A DNA stretch of 64,000 nucleotides, from positions 1-64,000 of the forward strand of contig JAQWUD010000030.1 of assembly GCA_029242325.1 (NCBI GenBank), read 5' to 3'. Below the pieces are notes generated by a model. That model was not told where the DNA came from. It worked only from the letters and a program-made list of their open reading frames with translations, and searched no databases. Position numbers and translations under genes: made by a program. How positions within the stretch are numbered: position 1 is the stretch's first letter; every line of letters starts with the position of its first letter. This document shows positions 7,721 to 15,850 of the stretch, piece by piece. This DNA is from Luminiphilus sp. Its GTDB lineage: Bacteria; Pseudomonadota; Gammaproteobacteria; Pseudomonadales; Halieaceae.

Positions 7721-9013
7721 ATGATTTATGCAAATTACGTTAAGTGGCTTGTCGCGGGTATAGCAGTCACGATGATCACTGCCGGCTGTTCCTATCGAAA
7801 GGTGCAACCCAGCTCTGAGATTACGGAGCAAATGTCACAAACGTACCCCACCCGTAATTTAACGGGATTCACTCAGGGCTTACGTTGTATGGATTCGATG
7901 TTTGTGGCTCGCCGGGTTGAACCTGTTTATGTGACGTCGGCACCCCTCCCTGATTACACCGAAAATCGTGGCGCGGCGGGCTACGGCGCGCGTGATATGT
8001 TGATATCTGCATTGTCGGAAATGACCAAGGAAAGTGGCGCCATACGGTTTGTAGCTTTTGACCGCTCAACTCCGGATATCGTAGCGCTGCAGAACAGTCA
8101 CCCCCAGAAAAAAGAGTTACGCATTCCCGATTTTTTCATCAGGGGCGCAGTCACCCAAATTAACACTTCCCCCTATTCGAAGCAGCGCGGTGCCTCCCTG
8201 AGTGTAGGAGAGATAAGTGAGGATATCAGTGGTGCCGGGGCGACTAATTCTAGCTCTGTGAGTCTGGCGACCGTGTCTCTCGATTTGGCAATGGGCCTGG
8301 TAAGTAACTACCAGCTGTTGCCAGGTGTGTTTTCTGCCAATACGTTTTCCGTTGGTAAGACCGGTTTATCGGACGATCTGTCCATCAGTTTGTCCAAGGT
8401 GGGGGCTGTCTATCGCGCCAGTGAGAATCAGTCCAAGGCCCTCAGTGAGGGTCTACGCGCACTTGTAGAGGTGGGTGCAATTGAGCTGTTTGGCAAGCTA
8501 TATGGTGTGCCCTACTGGGAATGTTTGGCGGTCATCGGTGAGGAGCGGCCAGAGATTTATCAGGCGCATCGTTTGTATCAGGAGTGGAACAGTCAACGTG
8601 TTGAGCGATATGTCTTCGATTATCTGAGAGATCGTGGTTACCTACGTATAGGTGCTCAGCCCTATGTAGACGGGCTGGACAATGCATTGACGCTTGAGTT
8701 TCGGGCAGGGATTTTGCAAGTCCGCAGTGAGTTGAACCTCTTTGGTAACCCGGGGGTGGACAAAGCGCTCTTCAGCGAGCTCTGGATTATGGACAATGCA
8801 GCGCAGGCCGACCCGGCCAGCCGGGGTCGCGCCAGTCCGTTGTCGCCGGCGCGCGCGCAGGCTACTGCGACCTCGACTGCCAAGCCCGTTTCTAATTCAA
8901 GCAACAAATCACCAAGCGTCTCGGATTCGCCGGTTGCACCTGCGCCAGGCTCCCCAGTCCGGCAAACGCCACCTCAGCCCAAGAACCGTCCTGATATTCA
9001 ACCGGGCAGTTAG
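7721..9013 (+). CDS. CsgG/HfaB-family outer-membrane lipoprotein (adhesin or amyloid export pore)
   Basis: A 430-residue lipoprotein: hydrophobic signal, lipobox ITAGC with the lipidated cysteine at residue 23. The body follows the CsgG/HfaB plan. It has GARDMLISALSEMTKESGAIRFVAFD (domain start), RIPDFFIRGAVTQIN, a long serine/glycine-rich segment that in CsgG forms the membrane beta-hairpins, SLDLAMGLVSNYQLLPG and finally ALSEGLRALVEVGAIELFGKL with YGVPYWECL. CsgG forms a nonameric ungated channel for curli subunits; HfaB exports HfaA and HfaD. After the core there is an extra region (NSQRVERYVFDYLRDRGYLRI...) and a roughly 65-residue Pro/Ala/Ser-rich tail not expected in CsgG. It starts 4 bases after the HfaA-like stop, so it is co-transcribed. 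Confidence 0.75.
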   Translation: MIYANYVKWLVAGIAVTMITAGCSYRKVQPSSEITEQMSQTYPTRNLTGFTQGLRCMDSMFVARRVEPVYVTSAPLPDYTENRGAAGYGARDMLISALSEMTKESGAIRFVAFDRSTPDIVALQNSHPQKKELRIPDFFIRGAVTQINTSPYSKQRGASLSVGEISEDISGAGATNSSSVSLATVSLDLAMGLVSNYQLLPGVFSANTFSVGKTGLSDDLSISLSKVGAVYRASENQSKALSEGLRALVEVGAIELFGKLYGVPYWECLAVIGEERPEIYQAHRLYQEWNSQRVERYVFDYLRDRGYLRIGAQPYVDGLDNALTLEFRAGILQVRSELNLFGNPGVDKALFSELWIMDNAAQADPASRGRASPLSPARAQATATSTAKPVSNSSNKSPSVSDSPVAPAPGSPVRQTPPQPKNRPDIQPGS

Positions 9014-9044
9014 GGACTGAGGATACGCGGCCGGAGAATTAAGC

Positions 9045-12000
9045 ATGGCATGCCCAGGCGGTTCAAGAGCAAGGTTAGCAAATAAGCTCTTGCTAGTGCT
9101 CATGCTGGCTGGACACCCAATCTGGCTTTTTGCGCAGACGCCGGACGAGGACTCCTACGTGCGTTTCGCGCCGGGCCTGCCGGCCGGTGCTCAGAGGATT
9201 CTGCACGAAAAATCTGATCCGCCCGCGGCCCCATTGCGCTTGATTTCTTTCCGCGGCGCGCACAGTCAACAGGCCACCACCGGCAAGGAAAATTATGGCG
9301 TGAATCCTCTTGAGATGAGCCTACTGAAACTGAAGAGGCAGCGCTCGGATGTCACGGTAAAAGTGGATATGCAAGCTGATTTAAGAGCGGCAGAGTCATC
9401 CTCCGATCTTTCGGTCAAAGCGATTCATCACCACGTGGCCGATACCGTTCTATTTCACGGTGGTATACCCGATGAATCGACTATCCCGGGTGTTAAACCA
9501 CCAGGTGTCCACGTGCTTGACACGGTGACGCGGTCTCTTTTCAACAGAAACGAACCGGCATTTCAGAAGTCTTTACCCAGTGAGTCATCCTCCAAATCGC
9601 TGTCCCGCACGATAAAAAATCTTGAAGCTGTAAAACCTCTTCTTTCTGATGGTGGTTCGGCTTTTGTCACGCCTACGCAGGCCATTTTGGAGAGAGTGAA
9701 AGCTTTGAACCTTGGCGATCAGGCGCCACGGATCCCCGATGAGTCCGATCCTAAGGTGACCGATCCTAAGGTGACCGATCCTAAGGTGACCGATCCTAAG
9801 GTGACCGATCGGATCCCTGATGAGCCCGATCCTAAAGTGACTGATCGGATCCCTGATGAGTCCGATCCTAAGGTGACCGATCGGATCCCTGATGAGTCCG
9901 ATCCTAAAGTGACTGATCGGATCCCTGATGAGTCCGATCCTAAGGTGACCGACCGGATCCCTGATGAGTCCGATCCTAAGGTGACCGACCGGATCCCTGA
10001 TGAGTTCGATCCTAAGGTGACCGACCGGATCCCCGATGAGTCCGATCCTCAGGTGACCGATCGGATCCCTGATGAGTCCGATCCCCGGGTGTCTGATCGG
10101 ATCCCCGATGAGTCCGATCCCTGGGTTTCAGATCGAATCCCTGATGAGTCTAATCCTGAGTTGACCGATCGGATCCCCGATGAGTCCGATGCTGCAGTGA
10201 CTGATCGGGTCCCGGATGAGTCGAATCTCGATGTGACTGACCAGATCCCTAGTATCTCCAAAGCGGCCCTGATTGAAAGAGTGGGCAGCGCCACTAAGCC
10301 GGCTATCGAAGACTCGGTGCCAGATCAATCGCGGGCTAGTTTGTGCGACCAAATTGCTAGAGGGGCATCCCCTGATACCGGCGGCACGAGGCGAGGATCG
10401 GTGCTGGATTTTGATGAGGATTGCAAGGTGGGCAGTAACATTGCGGCGGTCGCCACTCCGTCAGTCACGAAGCACGCTATCTGCGAACAGATTGCCCACG
10501 CTGCCTCGGTCAGACCGAAAAATGCCGGTGAATCACCCCCGATACATTTTGGTGGAGAATGTAAGGTGAGCTTTCAGCCTGTCACAGATGAAATAGCTCG
10601 GATCGAAAAAAAAATAGCGGCTGCGGTTTCATCGGATGGCATAAAAAAAGAGCTAAAAGCCGATTTGGGCGGTATGGCCAACAAGATCGCGTCCGCAGTG
10701 GGCGCTGCCTTTGACAATGTTGAAAAACAACTTAAAGCGCAGGGTAGTGAAGAACGCTCTAAAGCGGGTCAGGTCGATGTTCCTGAAAAAAAATGCAGAA
10801 TTATCAAGCTGGGTCTTTGTTGGGGTGGGGAGACCTCAAAATCCAAGGCGGATCGTAGCTCTGCGCAGGCCGAAAAGGATGCCCACAACAAAACTGCTGA
10901 TCAATTTTTCAAAGCAGCAGATCAAATGCCCGTCAAAAAAGCGGTTGCACAAGCGTCGATCTATCAGAAGTTTGCCGGTGCGGAGGGTGCTATTAACAAG
11001 GGTTTAGCTCCGAGTTTGTCAGTGCCCTCCACTACAGCGACTGAGTCGGATAAAAATAGTGGGGGGGCTGATAGCTCCAGTCACGGTACGCGGCCTGACA
11101 ATGGGCATCGTTCTAAGGTGGATAATGATTCTGCGGTAGTAGCACTGGTCACAATCGATTCGCAGACACTCGAGTATGTCATCTCGAATTTGGTGAATGC
11201 CGCTATTGGTTACGAAGCCAATGTTGAGCAATACATCGCCGTCATCGATAGTGTCGCAGGCGACCTTACAGTGGACTCTGCAACTTGGTTGCCCACGAGC
11301 AGCGATGCTGAGTCGATCAATGCAGCTATTGGGGACCACTCAACAGCGCGCCAACTGGTTGACTCTATCTACGACGAATCGGGTGTCTCGTCCGTGGGGA
11401 GAGCGACTTTTATTACGCGCAATATTGGAGAGATTAATGTGGCGATTGGGTCCCGCAGCGAGGCGGAAATGGTGGTTTCTACCCTTACCGGGTCGGTAGA
11501 GGGGTCTTTTGACGCGACCTCTGTCACTCTCGCGCCAATCAATGTATCGATGGGGCATGACACCCAATCGACCATGCATCTGGGGGCTTGGCAGGGTAGC
11601 GTTAAAACGAACGGGATCTTATTTATCCAGCCCACAGCAGCCTTGTCGGCCGCCATCGGCGAGTCTACATTGGCAACAGTCCGGCTAGCTAGCCAAAGCG
11701 TCGGTGCTAGCGCGGATTGGCTCGATATCTCGGTCGTGTCTGAAGGCTCTTTGGCCGCACCATTGGGTTACAGCGCCCAAGCTGAAATAGCAATGGGCAA
11801 TGTGGATGGGCACGTGGGGCATGGGACTGTCACAGTCGTCACCGGGCCTGTCATTTCGGCAGCCTTGGGTTCCCACACCGCCGCCACCAACCGGGTCGCC
11901 AATCTTGAGAAGGGGAAGCGGGTGAGCGGCCAGTACAAGAATCACGCACAAACGGGAGGTCTACTCGCCTTCAGTCTGGGTGATCACACTCACGCGACTA

Positions 12001-12398
12001 ACGCGATCGGCTCAGTAGAGGCAAATGTTGAGGGTTATGCTGACATCAGTGTCACAGCGGGCGAATTGGCAACCGGAACGGTTGGAGAACGCACGGTAGC
12101 GGAAACTTACGTTGGTTCAGTACTTGCCGATGTGGTGGGCGATGTCGATATTAATATCGTCGTGGGCGCTATCAATACTTTTGCAGTGGGCCTAAGTAGT
12201 GGTGAAGACATTTATGCCAAAACATATATTGGTAATGTCACCGGCCGGCAAAATAGCGTCGACATTAAGGTGAGCATGGGTGGCGTGTTCAACCTTGGCT
12301 ATGGTTTGATCATTGACTTGGGGGGGGCTCTCGGTACTCTGAATTTCTCCCGGCAGGGATGCGTCAGCGTGGCCAACCAGGGTTCAGCGCCCTGCTAA
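9045..12398 (+). CDS. giant secreted two-array repeat protein, HfaD-like adhesin candidate
   Basis: A 1117-residue protein with signal peptide (KLLLVLMLAGHPIWLFA-Q). Architecture: residues 30-225 unique, with one stray IPDES copy near 143. About 228-399 holds thirteen 12-residue repeats of type RIPDESDPKVTD plus three extra PKVTD units. About 425-515 has two cysteine-bearing copies of a unit with (L/I)C(D/E)QIA(R/H)..AS and (E/D)CKV. About 520-680 is lysine-rich and helical with another cysteine pair (KKCRIIKLGLCWGG). About 705-1117 has eleven roughly 35-residue beta repeats with core (I/V)NAAIG, matching the small protein at 7029. It ends in CVSVANQGSAPC. I infer a stalk (charged repeats) carrying a C-terminal beta-solenoid or amyloid-like domain, exported through the adjacent HfaB-like pore. 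HfaD of Caulobacter is much shorter. Function is not proven. Confidence 0.65.
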   Translation: MACPGGSRARLANKLLLVLMLAGHPIWLFAQTPDEDSYVRFAPGLPAGAQRILHEKSDPPAAPLRLISFRGAHSQQATTGKENYGVNPLEMSLLKLKRQRSDVTVKVDMQADLRAAESSSDLSVKAIHHHVADTVLFHGGIPDESTIPGVKPPGVHVLDTVTRSLFNRNEPAFQKSLPSESSSKSLSRTIKNLEAVKPLLSDGGSAFVTPTQAILERVKALNLGDQAPRIPDESDPKVTDPKVTDPKVTDPKVTDRIPDEPDPKVTDRIPDESDPKVTDRIPDESDPKVTDRIPDESDPKVTDRIPDESDPKVTDRIPDEFDPKVTDRIPDESDPQVTDRIPDESDPRVSDRIPDESDPWVSDRIPDESNPELTDRIPDESDAAVTDRVPDESNLDVTDQIPSISKAALIERVGSATKPAIEDSVPDQSRASLCDQIARGASPDTGGTRRGSVLDFDEDCKVGSNIAAVATPSVTKHAICEQIAHAASVRPKNAGESPPIHFGGECKVSFQPVTDEIARIEKKIAAAVSSDGIKKELKADLGGMANKIASAVGAAFDNVEKQLKAQGSEERSKAGQVDVPEKKCRIIKLGLCWGGETSKSKADRSSAQAEKDAHNKTADQFFKAADQMPVKKAVAQASIYQKFAGAEGAINKGLAPSLSVPSTTATESDKNSGGADSSSHGTRPDNGHRSKVDNDSAVVALVTIDSQTLEYVISNLVNAAIGYEANVEQYIAVIDSVAGDLTVDSATWLPTSSDAESINAAIGDHSTARQLVDSIYDESGVSSVGRATFITRNIGEINVAIGSRSEAEMVVSTLTGSVEGSFDATSVTLAPINVSMGHDTQSTMHLGAWQGSVKTNGILFIQPTAALSAAIGESTLATVRLASQSVGASADWLDISVVSEGSLAAPLGYSAQAEIAMGNVDGHVGHGTVTVVTGPVISAALGSHTAATNRVANLEKGKRVSGQYKNHAQTGGLLAFSLGDHTHATNAIGSVEANVEGYADISVTAGELATGTVGERTVAETYVGSVLADVVGDVDINIVVGAINTFAVGLSSGEDIYAKTYIGNVTGRQNSVDIKVSMGGVFNLGYGLIIDLGGALGTLNFSRQGCVSVANQGSAPC
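9729..10241 (+). repeat. 36-bp in-frame tandem repeat array (12-residue unit)
   Basis: Thirteen copies of a 36-base unit of type CGGATCCCTGATGAGTCCGA + TCCTAAGGTGACCGAT encode RIPDESDPKVTD. Within copy 1 the 15-base unit GATCCTAAGGTGACC is repeated four times in a row. Central copies are nearly identical at DNA level and the last four or five are diverged, the picture expected from recent slippage or unequal exchange. There are no unique spacers, so it is not a CRISPR array. Confidence 0.9.
11160..12395 (+). repeat. eleven degenerate ~105-bp beta-repeat units encoding the (I/V)NAAIG motif
   Basis: The motif core recurs at about 11193, 11317, 11435, 11540, 11645, 11752, 11855, 11968, 12070, 12177 and 12290, with typical spacing of 102-124 bases. 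Examples are LVNAAIGYEANVEQYIAVI, SINAAIGDHSTARQLVDSI, EINVAIGSRSEAEMVVSTL and VISAALGSHTAATNRVANL. Copies differ strongly at DNA level, so this is an old array, unlike the 36-bp one. Confidence 0.75.
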
Positions 12399-12423
12399 TC
12401 CTATTACCCAAGGGGACGGTTCT

Positions 12424-12448
12424 GGGAGGCGTAATGGGGTTGCCTCCC
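12424..12448 (+). terminator. hairpin downstream of the HfaD-like gene
   Basis: GGGAGGC (12424-12430) pairs perfectly with GCCTCCC (12442-12448) around an 11-base loop, 26 bases after the stop codon. There is no T-run behind it, so it may be an mRNA-stabilising 3' hairpin or a weak terminator of the cluster rather than a classical intrinsic terminator. Confidence 0.4.
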
Positions 12449-12598
12449 CCTTGCGAAGACTACGCTATTGCCACCTCTGAGCTTGCCAGTACTAAAATTA
12501 TCCAACAAGCGGCTTCCGCAACGCTGGCTCAGGCAAATTAGTTGCCACAAACCGTGCTGCTACTGTTGGAGTAACAATGGGTGGGGAAGCTTAGGGTC

Positions 12599-13258
12599 TT
12601 AATCAATCGCCAAAAGCGCTTGCCGCACAATAGGGAGCTGGTCATTCCCGAAGTAAAACGCGTCGTTGACGAGCATAGTGGGTGATCCATAGGCGCCCCG
12701 GGATATCGCCTCCTCGGTGTTGGCCCGCAGCTGGTCCTTTATGACTTGCTGAGCGGTTTGCGCGAGCAATTGTTCGCCGGGTAACCCACAGTGATTGGCA
12801 ATCACGTTGAGCACCGAGGGGTCATCAATGCTCTCGCCGCGGGCGAAGTAAGCTTCAAAGGTGGCCTCAGAAAAGCGAAACAAATTGTGCTGGTCTGACT
12901 CCAGCGCGCAGCACATCCTCATCGCCAACACTGACTTGATCGGGTGGTGCTCAGTGGGGAAATTCAAGGGTAAATCAGCCAAGCGCGCCCACTCGTGGAG
13001 CCAACGAAAATTATGCGCCACCTTTGGGTCCATCGGGTGAGACCGGGCTTCGTAAACGCTGGGATTCACCGCATTGAAAACGCCTCCCACCAGCATGGGG
13101 CGCCATCTCACATTACATCCGGTCTCCTCTACAATGGCTTGCACATTGTGAAAGGCGAGATAAGTCCAGGGTGATGACAGGTCATAAAAGAATTCGAGTT
13201 GCGCCACGCGGGTGTCCTGAAGCTGTGTGGCACCTGATGCTGTCGAGTTGCGCCCCAT
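12599..13258 (-). CDS. DsbA-family 2-hydroxychromene-2-carboxylate isomerase-like protein
   Basis: I start it at the ATG at 13258 (219 residues); the track version adds an out-of-context N-terminus overlapping the divergent exporter gene. The sequence LEFFYDLSSPWTYLAFHNVQ is the hallmark start of the HCCA isomerase/GST-kappa branch of the DsbA-thioredoxin fold, where a Ser (SSPW) replaces the CxxC cysteine and glutathione is the cofactor. Later blocks match too: WRPMLVGGVFNAVN, and near the C-terminus RGAYGSPTMLVNDAFYFGNDQL. In naphthalene-type pathways this enzyme isomerises hydroxychromene carboxylates; the substrate here is unknown. It is divergent from the EamA exporter. Confidence 0.85.
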   Translation of the reverse strand: MGRNSTASGATQLQDTRVAQLEFFYDLSSPWTYLAFHNVQAIVEETGCNVRWRPMLVGGVFNAVNPSVYEARSHPMDPKVAHNFRWLHEWARLADLPLNFPTEHHPIKSVLAMRMCCALESDQHNLFRFSEATFEAYFARGESIDDPSVLNVIANHCGLPGEQLLAQTAQQVIKDQLRANTEEAISRGAYGSPTMLVNDAFYFGNDQLPIVRQALLAID

Positions 13259-13322
13259 CTTGCAAGCTATTGCTTGCGATTTTACAGCTGCCTTCGCTCC
13301 GCGTGAGAGAGGCCAGACAGCT

Positions 13323-14213
13323 ATGGTGGTCTGCTCGGGGATGACCGGCCCACGTTTTATGGCGCTCAGTGCGTTGAGCTTTGCGGTGATGAGCGCCTGT
13401 GTAAAGGTCGCTGGGGATACCGGGATTCCAATCCTGCAAATTATCGCAGTTAGAGCGGTGATCTCCATTGGCCTGTCCTACGCCAGTATTCGGCGAGCTG
13501 GGGTGAACGTGCTCGGCTACCATCGAGGGCTACTCTTGGCCAGAGGCGTAACTGGGTTTCTCGCGCTCACCTGTGTCTTTTACGCCTTATTGAATTTGCC
13601 CTTGGCGCTGGCAACCTTGCTTCAGTACCTGCACCCGATATTCACCGCGGTATTGGCATGGCTTTTCCTGCGCGAGATACCTGACCGGGCTACGCTGGTG
13701 TGTGTGGCACTCTCATTGTGTGGCATGGTGACGATTCTCTGGCCCACATTTAGTGCGGGTTCCGCGCCGGTCTCATCGCTCTTTGCTATTGGTATCGGCT
13801 TGTGCGGCGCCTTCGGCAGCGCAATCGCTTACACCATTGTCCGCAGACTGACGCGGAGCGAGCATCCGGATGTCATAGTCATTTACTTCCCACTGGTCTG
13901 CCTGCCGGGGACGCTGTTGTTCGGCGGTATGGATTTTGTAATGCCGGGTTTAACTGGCTTTTTGGCGTTGCTTGGAGTGGGCGTATTTGCACAGATGGGC
14001 CAATTGACGCTGACGCGGGCAATGGCGCTGGATAAAGCAAGCCGAGCCGTCAGTTTGAGTTATCTCCAGATTGTTTTTGCGGCGGTCATTGGTGTGATCT
14101 ATTTTGGCGAGCATCCGGCATCGCATACGCTTTTGGGGTCTGCATTTGTGTTGCTCGGCGCGGCGGTCGTATTTCGTGACCGCAAAGCGGCAGCATCTTC
14201 TCTGCCCGCTTAA
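13323..14213 (+). CDS. EamA/DMT-family inner-membrane exporter
   Basis: About ten hydrophobic segments arranged as two EamA (RhaT-like) repeats. The first begins FMALSALSFAVMSACVKVAG, with PLALATLLQYLHPIFTAVLAWLFL at its end; the second begins about LFAIGIGLCGAFGSAIAY and ends FAAVIGVIYFGEHPASHTLLG. Length from the ATG at 13323 is 296 residues, the usual size. That ATG follows AGAGAGG, while the track start at 13227 lies in sequence overlapping the opposite gene; an ATG at 13341 is an alternative. The family exports amino acids, nucleobases or other metabolites; substrate cannot be inferred. Confidence 0.85.
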   Translation: MVVCSGMTGPRFMALSALSFAVMSACVKVAGDTGIPILQIIAVRAVISIGLSYASIRRAGVNVLGYHRGLLLARGVTGFLALTCVFYALLNLPLALATLLQYLHPIFTAVLAWLFLREIPDRATLVCVALSLCGMVTILWPTFSAGSAPVSSLFAIGIGLCGAFGSAIAYTIVRRLTRSEHPDVIVIYFPLVCLPGTLLFGGMDFVMPGLTGFLALLGVGVFAQMGQLTLTRAMALDKASRAVSLSYLQIVFAAVIGVIYFGEHPASHTLLGSAFVLLGAAVVFRDRKAAASSLPA

Positions 14214-14262
14214 TGCGGCACGGGTGTTATCGCTTCTTATTGAAGAGGCCTGTTGTCGATAC

Positions 14263-15285
14263 TCAGGCGGAGTTTCTAGCCTGCTGGCTCACGAAGAAAT
14301 CCTTTAGCAGCGTGGCGGCCGCGTCCACGTCTTCTGCTGGCATTGACAGGGGATAGTCGTCAAAATTTTCGTTAAATAGGGTGATCTGACCCATGAATGC
14401 GGCGGCTAAACGGGCATTGCTCACTCTGAAGGGAGCATAAAAGGCCATAGCCGCTTCTCGCGTCGGTTTCAGTCCGGGTCCGGGGGCGTGTTGTGCCAAA
14501 AATTGCGACAACGCGCGCCGGGGCTTGTGGTCCACTCCCTGCCCATCCGCGCCTAGCGCTGTGTTGAAGAGTTTCAGCGCAAGTTGACCGGCGGCACTGA
14601 GTGAGGTGTTGGACGGCGTGACGGCGCTGTAATCGAGCCGTGCGCCCAGCTCTCGATGACAAAAATCCTCGACGATGTCGTCGTTCACCAGGTGACCGGT
14701 TTGATAAATCCTGACGTTGATGTTGTCAGCTCCAAAGGCTTGCGCCCAACGCAGTAGCAGGGATTCGTAGTCGTATAGCGGTGGCAGCGCGACGCACGAA
14801 CTGACGCGCGGGAGTACGTCTGTGACGTATCCTGCTCTCAGGCCCTCCGTATACCGGCTTATCGCCATCCGGTCCTGCCGACGCAGGTAGCAAACGATGC
14901 GGATGGAGGTGAATTCTGACCGCAGAAAATCCGCCAATGACAGAATATTTCCTGATTTAAGCAGTCGCGATGAGAAATGCTCCGAAGACAAAACATATTG
15001 CTTGTGGTTTGCTCGAGCCTCTGCGATTTCAGTGCGCACAGATGCGAGCAGCTCGCGAGACCATTGGTTCCTGGCGTCGGCTGATGTCAGTCCTTTGCGG
15101 AGCAGATACGGGTCTGTTGCGCGGTAGGGTAGACAGGCAATGGCCAGTCCTTGGGCATTGAGGTTGCCCACAGCTTTGCTATAAAACACGCCCTGCTCAG
15201 ACAGCAGCGGACGCTGCTCGCTCAGCGCTCGCTGAAGCGTGGTCGAACCGGTTTTTTCGGTTCCAATGTGAACAAGGCAGCGCAT
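14263..15285 (-). CDS. sulfotransferase-like protein
   Basis: A 340-residue protein whose N-terminus HIGTEKTGSTTLQRAL is the 5'-phosphosulfate-binding P-loop of PAPS-dependent sulfotransferases. A second block, VLSSEHFSSRLL...RIVCYLRRQDRMAISRY, contains the conserved arginine and serine that contact the 3'-phosphate. It probably transfers sulfate to a carbohydrate or other small acceptor in the cytoplasm. No signal peptide and no linked glycan genes are visible, so the acceptor is unknown. It is convergent with the EamA exporter. Confidence 0.8.
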   Translation of the reverse strand: MRCLVHIGTEKTGSTTLQRALSEQRPLLSEQGVFYSKAVGNLNAQGLAIACLPYRATDPYLLRKGLTSADARNQWSRELLASVRTEIAEARANHKQYVLSSEHFSSRLLKSGNILSLADFLRSEFTSIRIVCYLRRQDRMAISRYTEGLRAGYVTDVLPRVSSCVALPPLYDYESLLLRWAQAFGADNINVRIYQTGHLVNDDIVEDFCHRELGARLDYSAVTPSNTSLSAAGQLALKLFNTALGADGQGVDHKPRRALSQFLAQHAPGPGLKPTREAAMAFYAPFRVSNARLAAAFMGQITLFNENFDDYPLSMPAEDVDAAATLLKDFFVSQQARNSA

Positions 15286-15438
15286 GGAACAAAGCCTACC
15301 AAAGGCCGGCTAAAAAAGGTCGGTAATTAAACGGGGCTGGCAGTAAAAGGGTCGGGTAATACCCCGTTTGGTCGCGAGCGCGTGCGTCTCTCACGCTGCC
15401 AAGTCCGCAATCTGGCCGCTATTGCGTGCTGGCGTCAC

Positions 15439-15570
15439 TCATAGATGGGGTAGGGCTGCCCGGGGTGGGGGGGATTCAATCGACGTGGTGGCGTCGCTGT
15501 TATTGGCGAATAGCACTGCGGTGACAAACAGCATGACAACACCGGCGATGAGAATTCTTAAATCCTGCAT
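15439..15570 (-). CDS. 43-residue small membrane protein (too short for the ORF track)
   Basis: On the minus strand an excellent Shine-Dalgarno sequence, AGGAGGT, lies 6 bases before the ATG at 15570. The frame encodes MQDLRILIAGVVMLFVTAV plus LFANNSDATTS and a proline-rich end, closing with TGA at 15439. One hydrophobic helix covers about residues 6-22, giving a single-pass small membrane protein or a secreted peptide cleaved near FA-N. No family recognised. It stands alone between the sulfotransferase and the zinc-ribbon gene. The ribosome-binding site is the main support. Confidence 0.5.
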   Translation of the reverse strand: MQDLRILIAGVVMLFVTAVLFANNSDATTSIESPPPRAALPHL

Positions 15571-15850
15571 AAATGACCTCCTGTCAGGTGAGTGTGGCCT
15601 CCTGCCACGCGCGCACTCTAAAGGCAGTCGGTCTTCGCCTCAAGGTCAGGATTAACAATCAGACCAGGCTGTCTTTTCTGGCGAAAACGGGCTGCCGCAG
15701 CCTCCAACCGCGCACTTCCCATCGCCGCAGGCGGGCAAATATCTAGAATTGAGTAAAAGATATAGAGTTGTGAACAATTCAATAAAACGAAAAAATATTG
15801 TTGATTAAGCTGTAATAATAGCGTTAGTAACGCTTTTGTGATTTGATTTT
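15571..15850. promoter_or_regulatory. AT-rich promoter region with palindrome before the zinc-ribbon gene
   Basis: About 15740-15850 is clearly AT-rich. The perfect palindrome GCGTTAGTAACGC (15821-15833) is followed by TTTTG and ends 17 bases before the GTG start. At that place it could be an operator bound by a repressor, or a small hairpin in the leader. The rest of the interval holds no gene I can support. Confidence 0.35.

Noticed and set aside
9729-10241. Regular 36-bp repeats that could be taken for a CRISPR array
   Set aside because: The units follow each other without unique spacers, stay in frame and encode a regular 12-residue peptide inside a long gene.
12359-12541. 60-residue frame after the giant repeat protein
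   Set aside because: It overlaps the end of the real gene in another frame and contains the 3' hairpin.
15368-15655. 95-residue plus-strand frame
   Set aside because: It overlaps the minus-strand small gene that has a much better ribosome-binding site, and its own sequence looks random.
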